Source: Clostridiales bacterium (lineage in GTDB: Bacteria; Bacillota; Clostridia; Christensenellales; Aristaeellaceae). Taken from it: a DNA stretch of 64,000 nucleotides. Shown here piece by piece: positions 1 through 9,252 of the stretch (positions are counted from its first letter, which is position 1; every line of letters begins with the position of its first letter). A program made the position numbers and the translations under genes. Where the stretch lies: NCBI GenBank assembly GCA_017569285.1, contig CP069419.1, positions 310,001-374,000 on the forward strand. The letters are read 5' to 3'. A model generated the notes under the pieces. It saw nothing but the letters and a program-made list of their open reading frames with translations, ran no database searches and was not told the DNA's origin.

Positions 1-1017
1 GTATCCGCATCCATCAAGGACGTCCGTGATACCCGGGTGGGTGATACCATCACGGATGCCGCCCGGCCCGCCGAATCGCCCCTGCCCGGATACCGGCATG
101 TAACCCCAATGGTATACTGTGGAATCTACCCTGCCGACGGGGCTGACTATCCTGCGCTGAAGGATGCGCTGGAAAAGCTTCGCATGAATGATGCTTCCCT
201 TTCCTTCGAACCGGAGACTTCCGTCGCGCTCGGCTACGGATTCCGCTGCGGTTTCCTCGGCCTGCTTCACATGGATATTATTACTACCCGGCTGGAGCGT
301 GAGTTTGACCTGGATCTGGTCACCACAGCTCCCAGCGTTATTTACCGTGTGATTAAAACCAACGGCGCGGAGCTCATGATCGATAATCCGACGAACCTGC
401 CGCCTGTCGGAGAAATTGCCTGCATGGAAGAGCCTTTTGTACATGCCACGATCTATACCCCCCAGGATTCCGTCGGAACACTGATGGAACTCTGCCAGGA
501 CAAGCGCGGCATCTTCCTGGATATGCAGTATGAAGGAAGCCGGGTCAAACTCAACTATGACATGCCCCTGAACGAGATCATTTTCGACTTCTTTGATCAG
601 GTCAAAAGCCGCAGCCGCGGTTATGCTTCCTTTGATTATGAACTGAAGGATTATCGGGAAAGCGATCTGGTCAAGCTGGATATCCTGCTGAACGGCGAGA
701 TCTGCGACGCGTTCTCCATCATTGTCCACCGCGATAAGGCCTATGCCCGCGGCCGCGGAATCGCGGAAAAGCTGAAGGATGTGATCCCGCGGCAGATGTT
801 TGAAATTCCGATCCAGGCCGCCATCGGCGGAAAAGTCATCGCACGTGAAACCGTCAAGGCCGTTCGGAAGGACGTTCTGGCCAAGTGCTACGGCGGTGAT
901 ATTACCCGGAAAAAGAAGCTGTTGGAAAAGCAGAAGGAAGGCAAAAAGCGGATGCGGCAGTTCGGTACCGTCCAGGTCCCCAGCGAAGCTTTCCTTGCCG
1001 TGCTGAAAATGGACTGA
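1..1017 (+). CDS. lepA: Elongation factor 4 (LepA), C-terminal part
   Basis: The frame is open from base 1, so the 5' end lies outside the window; 338 residues of a roughly 600-residue protein remain. LepA is a ribosome-associated translational GTPase that acts on stalled or back-translocated ribosomes. The GTPase domain is missing; what remains covers the end of domain II, the EF-G-like domains III and V, and the LepA-specific C-terminal domain. Seen in sequence: VGDTIT near the start, [15 protein letters not shown] (EF-G domain III/V junction), and the typical terminus ending [10 protein letters not shown]. The SLOG gene begins two bases after the stop, so co-transcription is likely. In many Firmicutes lepA is followed by hemW, as here with one gene between. 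Confidence 0.96.
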   Translation, partial: VSASIKDVRDTRVGDTITDAARPAESPLPGYRHVTPMVYCGIYPADGADYPALKDALEKLRMNDASLSFEPETSVALGYGFRCGFLGLLHMDIITTRLEREFDLDLVTTAPSVIYRVIKTNGAELMIDNPTNLPPVGEIACMEEPFVHATIYTPQDSVGTLMELCQDKRGIFLDMQYEGSRVKLNYDMPLNEIIFDFFDQVKSRSRGYASFDYELKDYRESDLVKLDILLNGEICDAFSIIVHRDKAYARGRGIAEKLKDVIPRQMFEIPIQAAIGGKVIARETVKAVRKDVLAKCYGGDITRKKKLLEKQKEGKKRMRQFGTVQVPSEAFLAVLKMD

Positions 1018-1018
1018 T

Positions 1019-1696
1019 ATGAGAATTCCACGATGCGAAACCGCGCGGGTTGAACAGAATACGGTATGTTTTACCGGCCACCGCCAGATTGACCGGGAAT
1101 CTGTGCCGGAAATCCGGCAGCGCCTGAAATCCGCCATTCACCGGTGCTATGAGCAGGGAGCCCGCTGGTTTATCTGCGGCGGAGCTCTGGGTTTTGACAC
1201 GCTGGCTGCGGAAGAAGTGCTTGCCTTCCGCACGGATCATCCGGATATCGGTCTGTTTCTGGCCATTCCATGTGCAGACCAGTCCTCGCACTGGTCCGTT
1301 TCCGACCGGCGCAGGTATGAGCGGATCCGGAATTCCGCCGACGATGAACTGGTCCTGGCTCCTTCCTATTTCAAGGGATGCATGCATGTCCGGAACCGGT
1401 TCATGGTCCGGCATTCTTCAATCTGTATCTGTTATCTCAGAGAGTTTGAAGGCGGTACCGGTTATACGGTCCGGTATGCGCTTTCCGCTTCGCGGGATGT
1501 CATCAACCTGTATCCGGATCTTTCTTCCCCGGCCCTGATGAAGGAGCAGTTATGGAACTGTACATTCACATCCCCTTCTGTGTCCGGAAGTGCACATACT
1601 GTTCGTTCGCTTCGTTTTCCGGCTGCAGCCGGCCGGAAATGGAGCGTTACCTCCTTGCGCTTCTCACGGAAGCACAGCTCCGGCAGCACGAAATAA
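1019..1696 (+). CDS. SLOG/YpsA-like (DUF1273-type) protein with C-terminus overlapping hemW
   Basis: Resembles the YpsA/DUF1273 group of the SLOG superfamily (Rossmann-like nucleotide-binding fold). The key signatures are CFTGHR at residues 18-23 and CGGALGFDTLAAE at about 53-65. YpsA in Bacillus is linked to cell division, but most members have no defined role. The recognisable domain ends near residue 177. The last 48 codons overlap hemW in another frame (145 bases) and look low in structure, rich in Ser and Arg. The overlap may be genuine, or an earlier stop may have been lost by mutation. Translation probably couples with hemW. Family call fairly firm, exact function unknown. Confidence 0.8.
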   Translation: MRIPRCETARVEQNTVCFTGHRQIDRESVPEIRQRLKSAIHRCYEQGARWFICGGALGFDTLAAEEVLAFRTDHPDIGLFLAIPCADQSSHWSVSDRRRYERIRNSADDELVLAPSYFKGCMHVRNRFMVRHSSICICYLREFEGGTGYTVRYALSASRDVINLYPDLSSPALMKEQLWNCTFTSPSVSGSAHTVRSLRFPAAAGRKWSVTSLRFSRKHSSGSTK

Positions 1697-2712
1697 GTGA
1701 ACCGATCGAAACCGTTTATATCGGCGGAGGGACCCCCTCCCTGGTTCCGGCCGGTATGCTTTGTTCATTTCTTTCAGAACTGAAGACAATACTGGATCTT
1801 TCCCGGGTTGATGAATTCAGTGTGGAAGCCAATCCGGGCACCGTAACCCCTGCCTGGCTGGACGCAGCCGTCTCCCATGGCATCAACCGCATTTCCTTTG
1901 GAATGCAGGCATTCCAGGATTCCATTCTGCAGACGCTTGGGCGGATTCACCGCTCCGGGGATGTGGCTGCATCGGTAAAAGCAGCCCGGGATGCCGGTCT
2001 GGAAAACATCAGTCTTGACCTGATGTTCGGAATTCCAGGCCAGACCATTGCAGACTGGGAGGAGACCGTTCGCTTTGCTTTATCCCTTCATCCGGATCAC
2101 ATCAGCGCATACGGCCTGATTCCGGAGGAAGGAACGCCCCTGTCTGCACAGCTGGATTCCGGCATCCTGGAACTGCCGGATCCGGATCTGGAGCGGGATA
2201 TGTATGACCTTTGTATCCGTCTTCTGGCCGAAAACGGTTTTGAGCAGTATGAGATCTCCAATTTTTCCCGGCCCGGATTTGCATGCCGGCATAATATCGG
2301 TTACTGGGACCAGGTTCCGTACCTGGGGCTCGGGCTGGCCGCCGCTTCGATGCTGCGCCCGGCCGTTCTGCCAAAGGATGTGTTCAGTATCCGAACGACG
2401 AATCCGGATACCTTTCCTGAGTATTACCGGCTGATCCATTCTCCGGCTTCTCCCGCTCCCGAAGAGTCAATCTCCCTTGCGGAAGCCCGTTTTGAAACCG
2501 TAATGCTGTCCCTGCGCATGACGGCCGGTATGAACCGGAAGCGTTTCCGGGAACTGCATGGTGCACCACCGGAAGCCTTCTACGGAGATATACTCGGGCG
2601 CCTTGCATCCCAAAACCTCCTGGTCCTGAAAGATGACAGCTGGCGCCTGACGCGGCGCGGGATGGATATTCAGAACAGCATCCTGCTGGAATTTATGGAA
2701 GACAGGGCGTGA
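1552..2712 (+). CDS. hemW: Radical SAM protein HemW
   Basis: HemW is a radical-SAM protein related to oxygen-independent coproporphyrinogen III oxidase; characterised members act as heme chaperones. The N-terminus is canonical: HIPFC then the C-x3-C-x2-C cluster motif at C10, C14 and C17, followed by GGGTPS near residue 60. Length 386 aa is normal for HemW. The start at 1552 is supported because the Fe-S motif begins only ten residues in. Its 5' end lies inside the upstream SLOG gene, and its 3' end overlaps the convergent ppk1 gene by 20 bases. Confidence 0.93.
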   Translation: MELYIHIPFCVRKCTYCSFASFSGCSRPEMERYLLALLTEAQLRQHEISEPIETVYIGGGTPSLVPAGMLCSFLSELKTILDLSRVDEFSVEANPGTVTPAWLDAAVSHGINRISFGMQAFQDSILQTLGRIHRSGDVAASVKAARDAGLENISLDLMFGIPGQTIADWEETVRFALSLHPDHISAYGLIPEEGTPLSAQLDSGILELPDPDLERDMYDLCIRLLAENGFEQYEISNFSRPGFACRHNIGYWDQVPYLGLGLAAASMLRPAVLPKDVFSIRTTNPDTFPEYYRLIHSPASPAPEESISLAEARFETVMLSLRMTAGMNRKRFRELHGAPPEAFYGDILGRLASQNLLVLKDDSWRLTRRGMDIQNSILLEFMEDRA

Positions 2713-4738
2713 AGGACGGATCATGAAAAGCATCCTGTGCGTCACAGTACGGCTTTCCCGGATCGTTCCTCTTCCGGTAAGCTCCTGTACTTTCCAGCTC
2801 CCATGACTGTTCTGTATCACTCAGGCAGGTTTCCATAATCCGGCTCAGCATTTCAATATGCGGCCTGTGCAGCACAGGGCAGGCGATTTCCACCCGCCGG
2901 CTCATATTCCGCGTCATCCAGTCCGCACTGGATATAAACGCTTTTGTCTCTTCCCCTTCTCCGAACAGGTAAATCCGGGAATGCTCCAGATAACGGCCTA
3001 CAATGCTGATGATCTGTATATTTTCTGTCATTCCGGGTATACCCGGCAGCAGGCAGCTGATTCCGCGGATCACCATCCGAATGCTGACGCCGGCCTGGCT
3101 GGCTTCAATCAGCTTGTCCATCAGTTCCTTATCGGTCAGGCTGTTCAGTTTCAGCCGGATCCTGCCGTTCCGGCCTTTCCGGATCTGTTCGTCAATCAGT
3201 TTCATCAGGGGAACCTGCATATCGTTCGGGGATACCAGCAGCGTTTCTGCATGGCGGATGGTCTCTCCCTGGGTCAGGGCGTCAAAAACCATCCGTCCGT
3301 CCCAGCCGATCTGCTGGTTGTATGTCATCAGGCACAGATCCGTATAGATCCGGCTGGTGTTTTCATTGTAATTACCCGTTCCGATCTGGGTTATATATTC
3401 TTCCCCGCCGTCATCGTTCCGGAGGCTGATCAGGCAGAGCTTGCTGTGAACCTTGATATGCTCAATCCCGTATATCACCCGGCAGCCGGCGCTTTCCAGG
3501 CGGCGGCTCCATTCAATATTGTTTTCCTCATCAAACCGGGCTTTCAGTTCAACAAAAACTTCAACCTGCTTCCCGTTTTCCGCCGCTTCCTCCAGCACCT
3601 CGGCAACCTTGCTGTTCCGGGCTACGCGGTACAGCGTCATCCGAATGGCGGTGACGCACGGATTCACGGCCGCTTCGCGCAGCAGCCGCAGAAAGGTGTT
3701 GAAGCTGTCATAGGGATAGTGAATCAGCACATCGCCCCGTTTGATCATTCCGATCATGGAAGGATCCGTTTCATCCGGTACCGCCAGCTTCCGGGATGAC
3801 CGCGGCGGGTAAAACAGATCAGCTCTTCCCCTCAGCATATCACTGAACTGATACAGGAACGAGAGTTCCAGCGGTGTGTCATATTCAAACACCTGGCTTG
3901 CGCTCAGTCCCATGTATTCCCGCAAGCGGTCCACAATGGCCGTATCAATCTGGCGGCTGAGTTCCATCCGTACAGGACAGAGCCGTTTCCGCATACGGAT
4001 GATTTCCGCCATATGATCCCGGTAATTCAGGTCTTCATCATATACCGCATCCGCATCAATATCCGCGTTCCGGGTAATCCGGGCCAGGCTTTTCCCGATC
4101 ACCTTTTCTTCCGGAAAAAGCGTAGGCACATAGTGCAGGATAAATTCCTCCAGCAGGATAAACCGACCTTCTTCACCGGGTACCCGGATCAGCCTGGGCA
4201 GAACCGTCCCCGCGCATGGAATGACGGCAACACGGACGGCTCCATCCCGTGATTTCAGGACAGCAATTGCGTAGATTTCCCGATTCTTCAGAAACGGAAA
4301 ATCTTCTTTCCGGGTAATCATAAACCGTGAAAGATAAGGCAGAACATCTGAATGGAACAGCTTTCCCAGCTGCTCTTCCGCTTCATTGGAAATATCAGAA
4401 AACCGGACTGTCCGGATTCCCTGGGATGCCAGGTCGTCCATCAGTACATTGTAGACTTCATCCCGTTCCCGGCAGATACTTCGGATTTTGGCCAGGGCCG
4501 CCTCAATCTGGCTGGATGGGCGCATTCCGGTCTTATTCTCCCGGCTGCCGTCATCCAGCAGTTTCTGGTCGTGCAGGCTGCCGATCCGTACCATGAAGAA
4601 CTCATCCAGGTTCGACTGGAAAATTGAAAAGAAATTCAGCCGTTCACACAGCGGAACCAGCGGATTGCTTGCGTTCATCAGCACCCGATGGTTGAATTCG
4701 AGCCAGCTGAGTTCACGGTTGGTAAAGCAGTTCAGCAT
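2693..4738 (-). CDS. ppk1: Polyphosphate kinase 1
   Basis: PPK1 reversibly polymerises the gamma phosphate of ATP into polyphosphate, through a phosphohistidine intermediate. Full length at 681 aa. The N-terminal NRELSWLEFN motif is classical. The histidine in KVHSKL (about H431) matches the autophosphorylated residue, and YLEHSRIY (about H586) the second catalytic histidine; the GTGNYNENTSRIYTDL stretch is also diagnostic. A GGGAGGG ribosome site precedes the ATG. It is the last gene of the apparent asp23-fakA-recG-ppk1 transcript, 16 bases after recG. Confidence 0.96.
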   Translation of the reverse strand: MLNCFTNRELSWLEFNHRVLMNASNPLVPLCERLNFFSIFQSNLDEFFMVRIGSLHDQKLLDDGSRENKTGMRPSSQIEAALAKIRSICRERDEVYNVLMDDLASQGIRTVRFSDISNEAEEQLGKLFHSDVLPYLSRFMITRKEDFPFLKNREIYAIAVLKSRDGAVRVAVIPCAGTVLPRLIRVPGEEGRFILLEEFILHYVPTLFPEEKVIGKSLARITRNADIDADAVYDEDLNYRDHMAEIIRMRKRLCPVRMELSRQIDTAIVDRLREYMGLSASQVFEYDTPLELSFLYQFSDMLRGRADLFYPPRSSRKLAVPDETDPSMIGMIKRGDVLIHYPYDSFNTFLRLLREAAVNPCVTAIRMTLYRVARNSKVAEVLEEAAENGKQVEVFVELKARFDEENNIEWSRRLESAGCRVIYGIEHIKVHSKLCLISLRNDDGGEEYITQIGTGNYNENTSRIYTDLCLMTYNQQIGWDGRMVFDALTQGETIRHAETLLVSPNDMQVPLMKLIDEQIRKGRNGRIRLKLNSLTDKELMDKLIEASQAGVSIRMVIRGISCLLPGIPGMTENIQIISIVGRYLEHSRIYLFGEGEETKAFISSADWMTRNMSRRVEIACPVLHRPHIEMLSRIMETCLSDTEQSWELESTGAYRKRNDPGKPYCDAQDAFHDPSFTPCLP

Positions 4739-4754
4739 ATCCGTCCCTCCCGGT

Positions 4755-6761
4755 TCAGTTCACTGCAATCTGATGACCGTCTTTTTCAAAATAAGCCTGC
4801 GCGTACGCTTCCAGCCGTTCAAGGATTCCGGCCATGGACGGATCACGGTGAAGCTCCCGCACGGTCTGCGCCACTTCGTCCAGCAACCGTGCATCGCCGC
4901 CGGCAAACGGTCCGGCTGCGTCCCCGGACTGCCGGGTCCCGATCAGGTCGCCGGGCCCACGCAGTTCAAGGTCCTTCCTGGAAATTTCAAACCCGTCATT
5001 GGTGCTGCACAGGATCTGCAGCTTATCCGTCGCATCTGAAAGCAGGAAACACCAGCTTTCCTCCGTTCCGCGGCCAACCCGCCCCCGCAGCTGATGCAGC
5101 TGGCTGAGGCCGAATCTTTCCGCGTTTTCAATCACCATGACCGTTGCGTTCGGATTATTGACCCCCACCTCAATCACGGTGGTGGAAACCAGGACCTGGC
5201 TGCTTCCGTCCATAAACCCGCGTATGGCTTTTTCCTTATCCTCAGTTCTTTGTTCTCCCCACGTCAGGGCAATATTCAGGTTCTGCAGTTCGTTGCTTTT
5301 CAGCTGTTCATAGACCGCCTTGGCGCTCCGTACACCGTCGGTTTTCTCACTGTCCTCCACCATCGGGCAGACGACATATGCCTGCCGTCCCTTGAGAACT
5401 TCGCGCCGAAGAAACGCATACATCGCTGCCCGCTTTTCTTCCGGTACCATCCGTGTCCGAACAGCCGTTCTTCCGGCCGGCAGCTCATCAATAATCGAAA
5501 GGTCCAGATCCCCGTAAAGGATCAGCGACAATGTCCGGGGGATCGGGGTTGCGGACATCACCAGCACATGCGGTGCCGTACCGGTTTCCCCGGTTCCTTT
5601 TTCTTCCAGTCCGGACCGCTGGTTCACCCCGAACCGATGCTGCTCATCCGTAATCACCAGCCCCAGCTGATGATATTTTACATCCCTGCTGATCAGTGCA
5701 TGGGTGCCAAAGACCGCCTGGCAGCTTCCGCTTTCCAGTTCGCCCAGGATTGCTTTGCGTTCCTTTGCTTTTGTGCTTCCGGTCAGCAGCCGGCATGTGA
5801 TACCGGCAGGCTCCAGGATTGTTTTTGCATTCCGGTAATGCTGCTCCGCCAGGATTTCAGTCGGGGCCATCATACAGGCCTGAACTCCAGCCCTGCATGC
5901 CATGTATATGGCGCCAAAGGCAACTGCGGTCTTTCCGCAGCCCACATCCCCCTGAACCAGCCGTGCCATGGCCGTATCCTTCCGCAGGTCGGATGCAATC
6001 TCACAGAGCACCCGGTTCTGGGCCGAAGTGGGCGGAAACGGAAGAAGCTTCCAGTATGATTCGGGGGCATCGTCTGGAGTCTGCAGCGGAACCGCCGGCT
6101 TCCGGTGGCTTCCGTTCATGGACACATACAGCAGATATACCAGTATTCCCTCAAAGGCAAGCCTCCGGCGGGCTATTTTCAGGTTCGCTTCATTCGATGG
6201 AAAATGCGCCTGACGGATTGCAAAATTCAGTTCACACAGCCGGTACCGCAGACGGAATTCATCCGGCAGTGTTTCCGGACAGCAGTCATCCACACTGTCC
6301 AGTGCCATCCGGATCAGTTTCCGGAAGGATGCTGCCGGTATCTGCCTTACCGCACGGTATATGGGTGCCCATCCCGTTTCCGTCACGATCACGGGATTCT
6401 GCAGCATTCTCCGGTTGTTTTTGATATTCACACGCCCGTAAAGCGTAATTTCATCCCCCGGACGGATATTTTTCGCCATCCAGGGTTCATTGAACCAGCA
6501 CACCGGCATTTTCCCGGATGTGTCGGCAATCGTACCGGTAACGTGGGAAAGGCCGTGGAAATAACTGAGTTTCAGGGATTCCGGGAATGATCCGCGGACC
6601 ATAACCGGTCCTTCCTGCCGGGTTGCACACGGATAAACGGTACTGTGATCTTCATACCGGACCGGAAGCGTATACAATAAATCGCGCAATGAGAGAATCC
6701 CCACTGCGCGTAATGCTTCAGCACGTACCGGGCCGATGCCTTCCAGGTCTGTCAGTTCCAT
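4755..6761 (-). CDS. recG: ATP-dependent DNA helicase RecG
   Basis: RecG remodels branched DNA and stalled replication forks. The 668-aa protein has an N-terminal OB-fold wedge region (about residues 50-130), then superfamily 2 helicase motifs: Walker A GDVGCGKT at 271-278 and DEQH at 372-375, then SATPIPRTL, and a C-terminal QLRGRVGRG motif. Starts with ATG three bases after the fakA stop, with GTGGAG upstream. The fakA-recG order is conserved in Firmicutes. Slightly shorter than E. coli RecG (693 aa) but complete. Confidence 0.97.
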   Translation of the reverse strand: MELTDLEGIGPVRAEALRAVGILSLRDLLYTLPVRYEDHSTVYPCATRQEGPVMVRGSFPESLKLSYFHGLSHVTGTIADTSGKMPVCWFNEPWMAKNIRPGDEITLYGRVNIKNNRRMLQNPVIVTETGWAPIYRAVRQIPAASFRKLIRMALDSVDDCCPETLPDEFRLRYRLCELNFAIRQAHFPSNEANLKIARRRLAFEGILVYLLYVSMNGSHRKPAVPLQTPDDAPESYWKLLPFPPTSAQNRVLCEIASDLRKDTAMARLVQGDVGCGKTAVAFGAIYMACRAGVQACMMAPTEILAEQHYRNAKTILEPAGITCRLLTGSTKAKERKAILGELESGSCQAVFGTHALISRDVKYHQLGLVITDEQHRFGVNQRSGLEEKGTGETGTAPHVLVMSATPIPRTLSLILYGDLDLSIIDELPAGRTAVRTRMVPEEKRAAMYAFLRREVLKGRQAYVVCPMVEDSEKTDGVRSAKAVYEQLKSNELQNLNIALTWGEQRTEDKEKAIRGFMDGSSQVLVSTTVIEVGVNNPNATVMVIENAERFGLSQLHQLRGRVGRGTEESWCFLLSDATDKLQILCSTNDGFEISRKDLELRGPGDLIGTRQSGDAAGPFAGGDARLLDEVAQTVRELHRDPSMAGILERLEAYAQAYFEKDGHQIAVN

Positions 6762-6764
6762 GCT

Positions 6765-8438
6765 TTACTCCACGGAGATCAGATAGTAGTACAGCGGCTG
6801 GCCTCCGTTATGGCATTCCACATCGCAGAAATCATATTCCTGCTCAATGGCGTCTGCAAGATCCTTTGCGTCCTCTTCCTTCACATCTGCCCCATAGTAG
6901 ACAGTGATCAGTTCATCCTCGTCGGTCACAATGTTTTTCATCATTTCAGTCACGACTTCCTGGATGGACGAACCGGAAAATTCAATCTTGCCGTTGTGCA
7001 GACCGATAATGTCGCCCTGCTTGATTTCAATCCCATTATACTCACTGTCCCGGATCGCGTAAGTCACCATGCCGGTTTTGACATGCTGGGAGGCTTCATC
7101 CATCCGGGCCACATTCTCGTCCGGTTCCAGGTCATTCTGGAACGCAATCGCTGCCGCAATGCCCATCGCGACATTCTTTGTCGGAATCACGCGGACATCC
7201 TTCTTGCTCAGTTCGGCTGCCTGGTTGGCTGCGAAAATCACGTTTCCGTTGTTCGGCAGGATAAACACACACTGGGCTGGCACCTGATTGACCGCATTCA
7301 GCAGGTCATCCACCGACGGATTCATCGTCTGTCCGCCTTCCACAATCTGGTCCACACTCAGGTCATGGAAGAACTGGGAAAAACCGGCGCCCAGGGAAAC
7401 CGCCACAAATCCGTATTTCTTTTCAGGTTCAGCAGGCGCTGCCGGTTCTGCTTCCTCAGCCGGCTGTGCTGTTCCGTTTTCCGCATCATATGCCCGTTTC
7501 ATTTCCGCCAGGTTGTCAATCCGGATTTCGGAGATCTCCGCCAGTTCAATACCGTATTCCAGCGCAGAACCGGGATTGTCCGTATGGACGTGCACCTCGG
7601 CTTTTGTCAGGTCACCGCTGACCGATACATTGTCGCCGATCCGGTTCAGGCGGCGGCGGAAGGAGTCCAGGTCATGCTCGTCACAGTCCTCCCGGAATCT
7701 GGAAAGCGTGAAATTGACACAGTAGGAATACGTAAGTTCCTTACTCAGGTCATGGCAGTCATCGGAATCCGCAATGCTGTCATTTTCCATCCCGGTTTCC
7801 GCCATGCTGATATCTTCGCCGCGGAGTACAGCAGCATACCCCTGATAAATCAGCAGCAATCCGCGTCCGCCGGAGTCCACAACACCGGCCTGTTTCAGGG
7901 CCGGAAGCATATCAGGTGTTTTCTTCAGAATGGCCTCGCCGCTCTTCAGGATCACATTGAACAGTTTGTCGTAATCTTCCGGATCGTTGGCCGCCTGTTT
8001 CATGGCATCCTCAGCAACCACGCGGGCAACCGTCAGGATTGTGCCTTCCTTGGGCTTCATCACGGCCTTATAGGCCATCTCGGCACCTTTCCCCAGCGCC
8101 TCGGCAAACTGAACCGGAGTAATCTTTTCAATTCCGCTCACCGCTTTTGCAAAACCGCGCAGCAGCTGGCTTGTGATTACACCCGAGTTGCCGCGTGCGC
8201 CTTTCAGCGCTCCCTTGGCCAGGGCGTTTGCCGCCTCATCCGCCCGGAGGAATTCCTTGCTGTTCACTTCCCGGGTGGCAGACTGCATGGTCAGGGACAT
8301 ATTTGTACCGGTATCACCGTCCGGCACAGGGAAAACGTTCAGGGCATCCACCGCTTCACGGTTCTTTTCCAGCAGTGCTGTGCCGGCCATCACCATATCG
8401 CGCAGCAGGAGGCCGTCAATTGTCTTAAACTGAATCAA
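6765..8438 (-). CDS. fakA: DAK2-domain fatty acid kinase-like protein (YloV/FakA)
   Basis: FakA with a FakB partner phosphorylates fatty acids for phospholipid synthesis. The N-terminal DhaL-type kinase domain (about residues 1-200) carries FPVPDGDTGTNM, the Mg-ATP binding signature; a middle domain and a C-terminal DegV-like/FakA domain follow, for 557 aa in total. A stretch near residues 322-340 is rich in Ala, Glu and Pro and looks like a flexible linker. The start codon is TTG, eight bases after a GGAGG site. The gene follows the Asp23-family gene, the usual yloU-yloV arrangement. No fakB is visible in the window, so the substrate is inferred from the family. Confidence 0.92.
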   Translation of the reverse strand: MIQFKTIDGLLLRDMVMAGTALLEKNREAVDALNVFPVPDGDTGTNMSLTMQSATREVNSKEFLRADEAANALAKGALKGARGNSGVITSQLLRGFAKAVSGIEKITPVQFAEALGKGAEMAYKAVMKPKEGTILTVARVVAEDAMKQAANDPEDYDKLFNVILKSGEAILKKTPDMLPALKQAGVVDSGGRGLLLIYQGYAAVLRGEDISMAETGMENDSIADSDDCHDLSKELTYSYCVNFTLSRFREDCDEHDLDSFRRRLNRIGDNVSVSGDLTKAEVHVHTDNPGSALEYGIELAEISEIRIDNLAEMKRAYDAENGTAQPAEEAEPAAPAEPEKKYGFVAVSLGAGFSQFFHDLSVDQIVEGGQTMNPSVDDLLNAVNQVPAQCVFILPNNGNVIFAANQAAELSKKDVRVIPTKNVAMGIAAAIAFQNDLEPDENVARMDEASQHVKTGMVTYAIRDSEYNGIEIKQGDIIGLHNGKIEFSGSSIQEVVTEMMKNIVTDEDELITVYYGADVKEEDAKDLADAIEQEYDFCDVECHNGGQPLYYYLISVE

Positions 8439-8481
8439 GAAATTTTCCTCCGTATTACAATACTTGTGAGTTCAAACAGGA

Positions 8482-8832
8482 TCAGATCCGGATGCCTTCC
8501 ACCGAAATACTGATCTTCCGGACTTTGACACCGGTCATGCTTTCCAGTTTATACCGAACCGTTTCGACAATGGTCTTGCAAACTTCGGAAATGGAAATTC
8601 CGTATTCGACAATGATAAAAAGATCCACATCAAGCATATCGCCGACATTCCGGATCTGGACGCCCTTGGACAGGTTTTCCCGTCCCAGCCATTCAGAAAT
8701 CCCGTCTGTTGCCCGCTTACCGGACATTGCCACAATCCCGTAGCATTCCAGGGCAGCATAGCCGACAACCTTCAGCATGACGTCTTCCGCAATATAGATT
8801 GTGCCGTAATCATTCTTGATTTTGCATTCCAT
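8482..8832 (-). CDS. Asp23/Gls24 family envelope stress response protein (YloU-like)
   Basis: A 116-aa Asp23/Gls24-family protein; family members are membrane-associated and linked to alkaline or cell-wall stress. IYIAEDVMLKVVGYAALE near the N-terminus is typical of the family. I placed the start at the ATG at 8832 because an AGGAGG site lies eight bases upstream; a longer frame reaching 8985 runs through the promoter and has no family similarity. It is first in the operon with fakA, recG and ppk1. Confidence 0.92.
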   Translation of the reverse strand: MECKIKNDYGTIYIAEDVMLKVVGYAALECYGIVAMSGKRATDGISEWLGRENLSKGVQIRNVGDMLDVDLFIIVEYGISISEVCKTIVETVRYKLESMTGVKVRKISISVEGIRI

Positions 8833-8899
8833 TGAATACGCCTCCTTGCACATCCCGAGGAAATAGCCGGGCTGCAGTATCCTGAAAAAGACCCAGTAA

Positions 8900-8928
8900 A
8901 TTATACAGGATTTCGGGGGCTTAATCAA
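8900..8928 (-). promoter_or_regulatory. Sigma-A type promoter of asp23-fakA-recG-ppk1
   Basis: Read on the minus strand, TTGATT (8923-8928) is separated by 17 bases from a perfect TATAAT (8900-8905). Transcription would start about 60 bases before the Asp23-family start codon. Confidence 0.75.
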
Positions 8929-8959
8929 GCTTTTTCCAAAATGCCCATGCCGCGGGCAC

Positions 8960-8988
8960 TTGACATTTTGCCTTCCGTCGGTCATAAT
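8960..8988 (+). promoter_or_regulatory. Sigma-A type promoter of the T-box operon
   Basis: TTGACA at 8960-8965, a 17-base spacer and CATAAT at 8983-8988. This places the transcript start near 8995, at the base of the T-box leader. It is divergent from the asp23 promoter. Confidence 0.78.
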
Positions 8989-8994
8989 ATGGCC

Positions 8995-9236
8995 AATACG
9001 ATGATGGGAAGATGTTCCCCGGAAACGGTCTTCAGAGAGCTTCCGGCAGGTGGAAGGAAGCGTCCGGCGGGGAAATGTACATCCCGGAGTTATCGTCTGA
9101 AAGCTGCGGCAAGTAGGATGGATCCGGTGCGCCGGTTACAGCGTTCAGATGAGGACATTGCATGGTTGTCCGCAATGTCAAATGGAAGTGGTACCGCGGT
9201 TCTTCGCCTTCCGGAGAACTGCGGATTTTTTGTTTT
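8995..9236 (+). promoter_or_regulatory. Tyrosine-specific T-box leader
   Basis: A tRNA-sensing transcription-attenuation leader. Visible parts in order: AGAGAG motif (9034-9039); distal stem I closed by GCTTCC/GGAAGC (9039-9044/9056-9061); a specifier loop between GGGA/TCCC and CCCC/GGGG helices containing TAC followed by A (9078-9080, Tyr codon); the T-box core AAGTGGTACCGCG (9186-9198), whose TGGT bulge would pair with the ACCA end of tRNA-Tyr; and a terminator with CCGCGGTTCT (9194-9203) pairing AGAACTGCGG (9215-9224), followed by a T-rich run. The T-box overlaps the 5' arm of the terminator, as the mechanism requires. tyrS in the same operon supports tyrosine as the ligand. Confidence 0.92.
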
Positions 9237-9252
9237 TGAAGGAGGCTTTTCC

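Noticed and set aside
6810-8513. Plus-strand ORF of 567 codons opposite fakA
   Set aside because: Shadow of fakA; composition (His, Gln, Phe rich) typical of antisense translation.
8941-9252. N-terminal extension of the aminotransferase
   Set aside because: This stretch covers a promoter and a complete T-box leader; the true start at 9253 has its own ribosome site.
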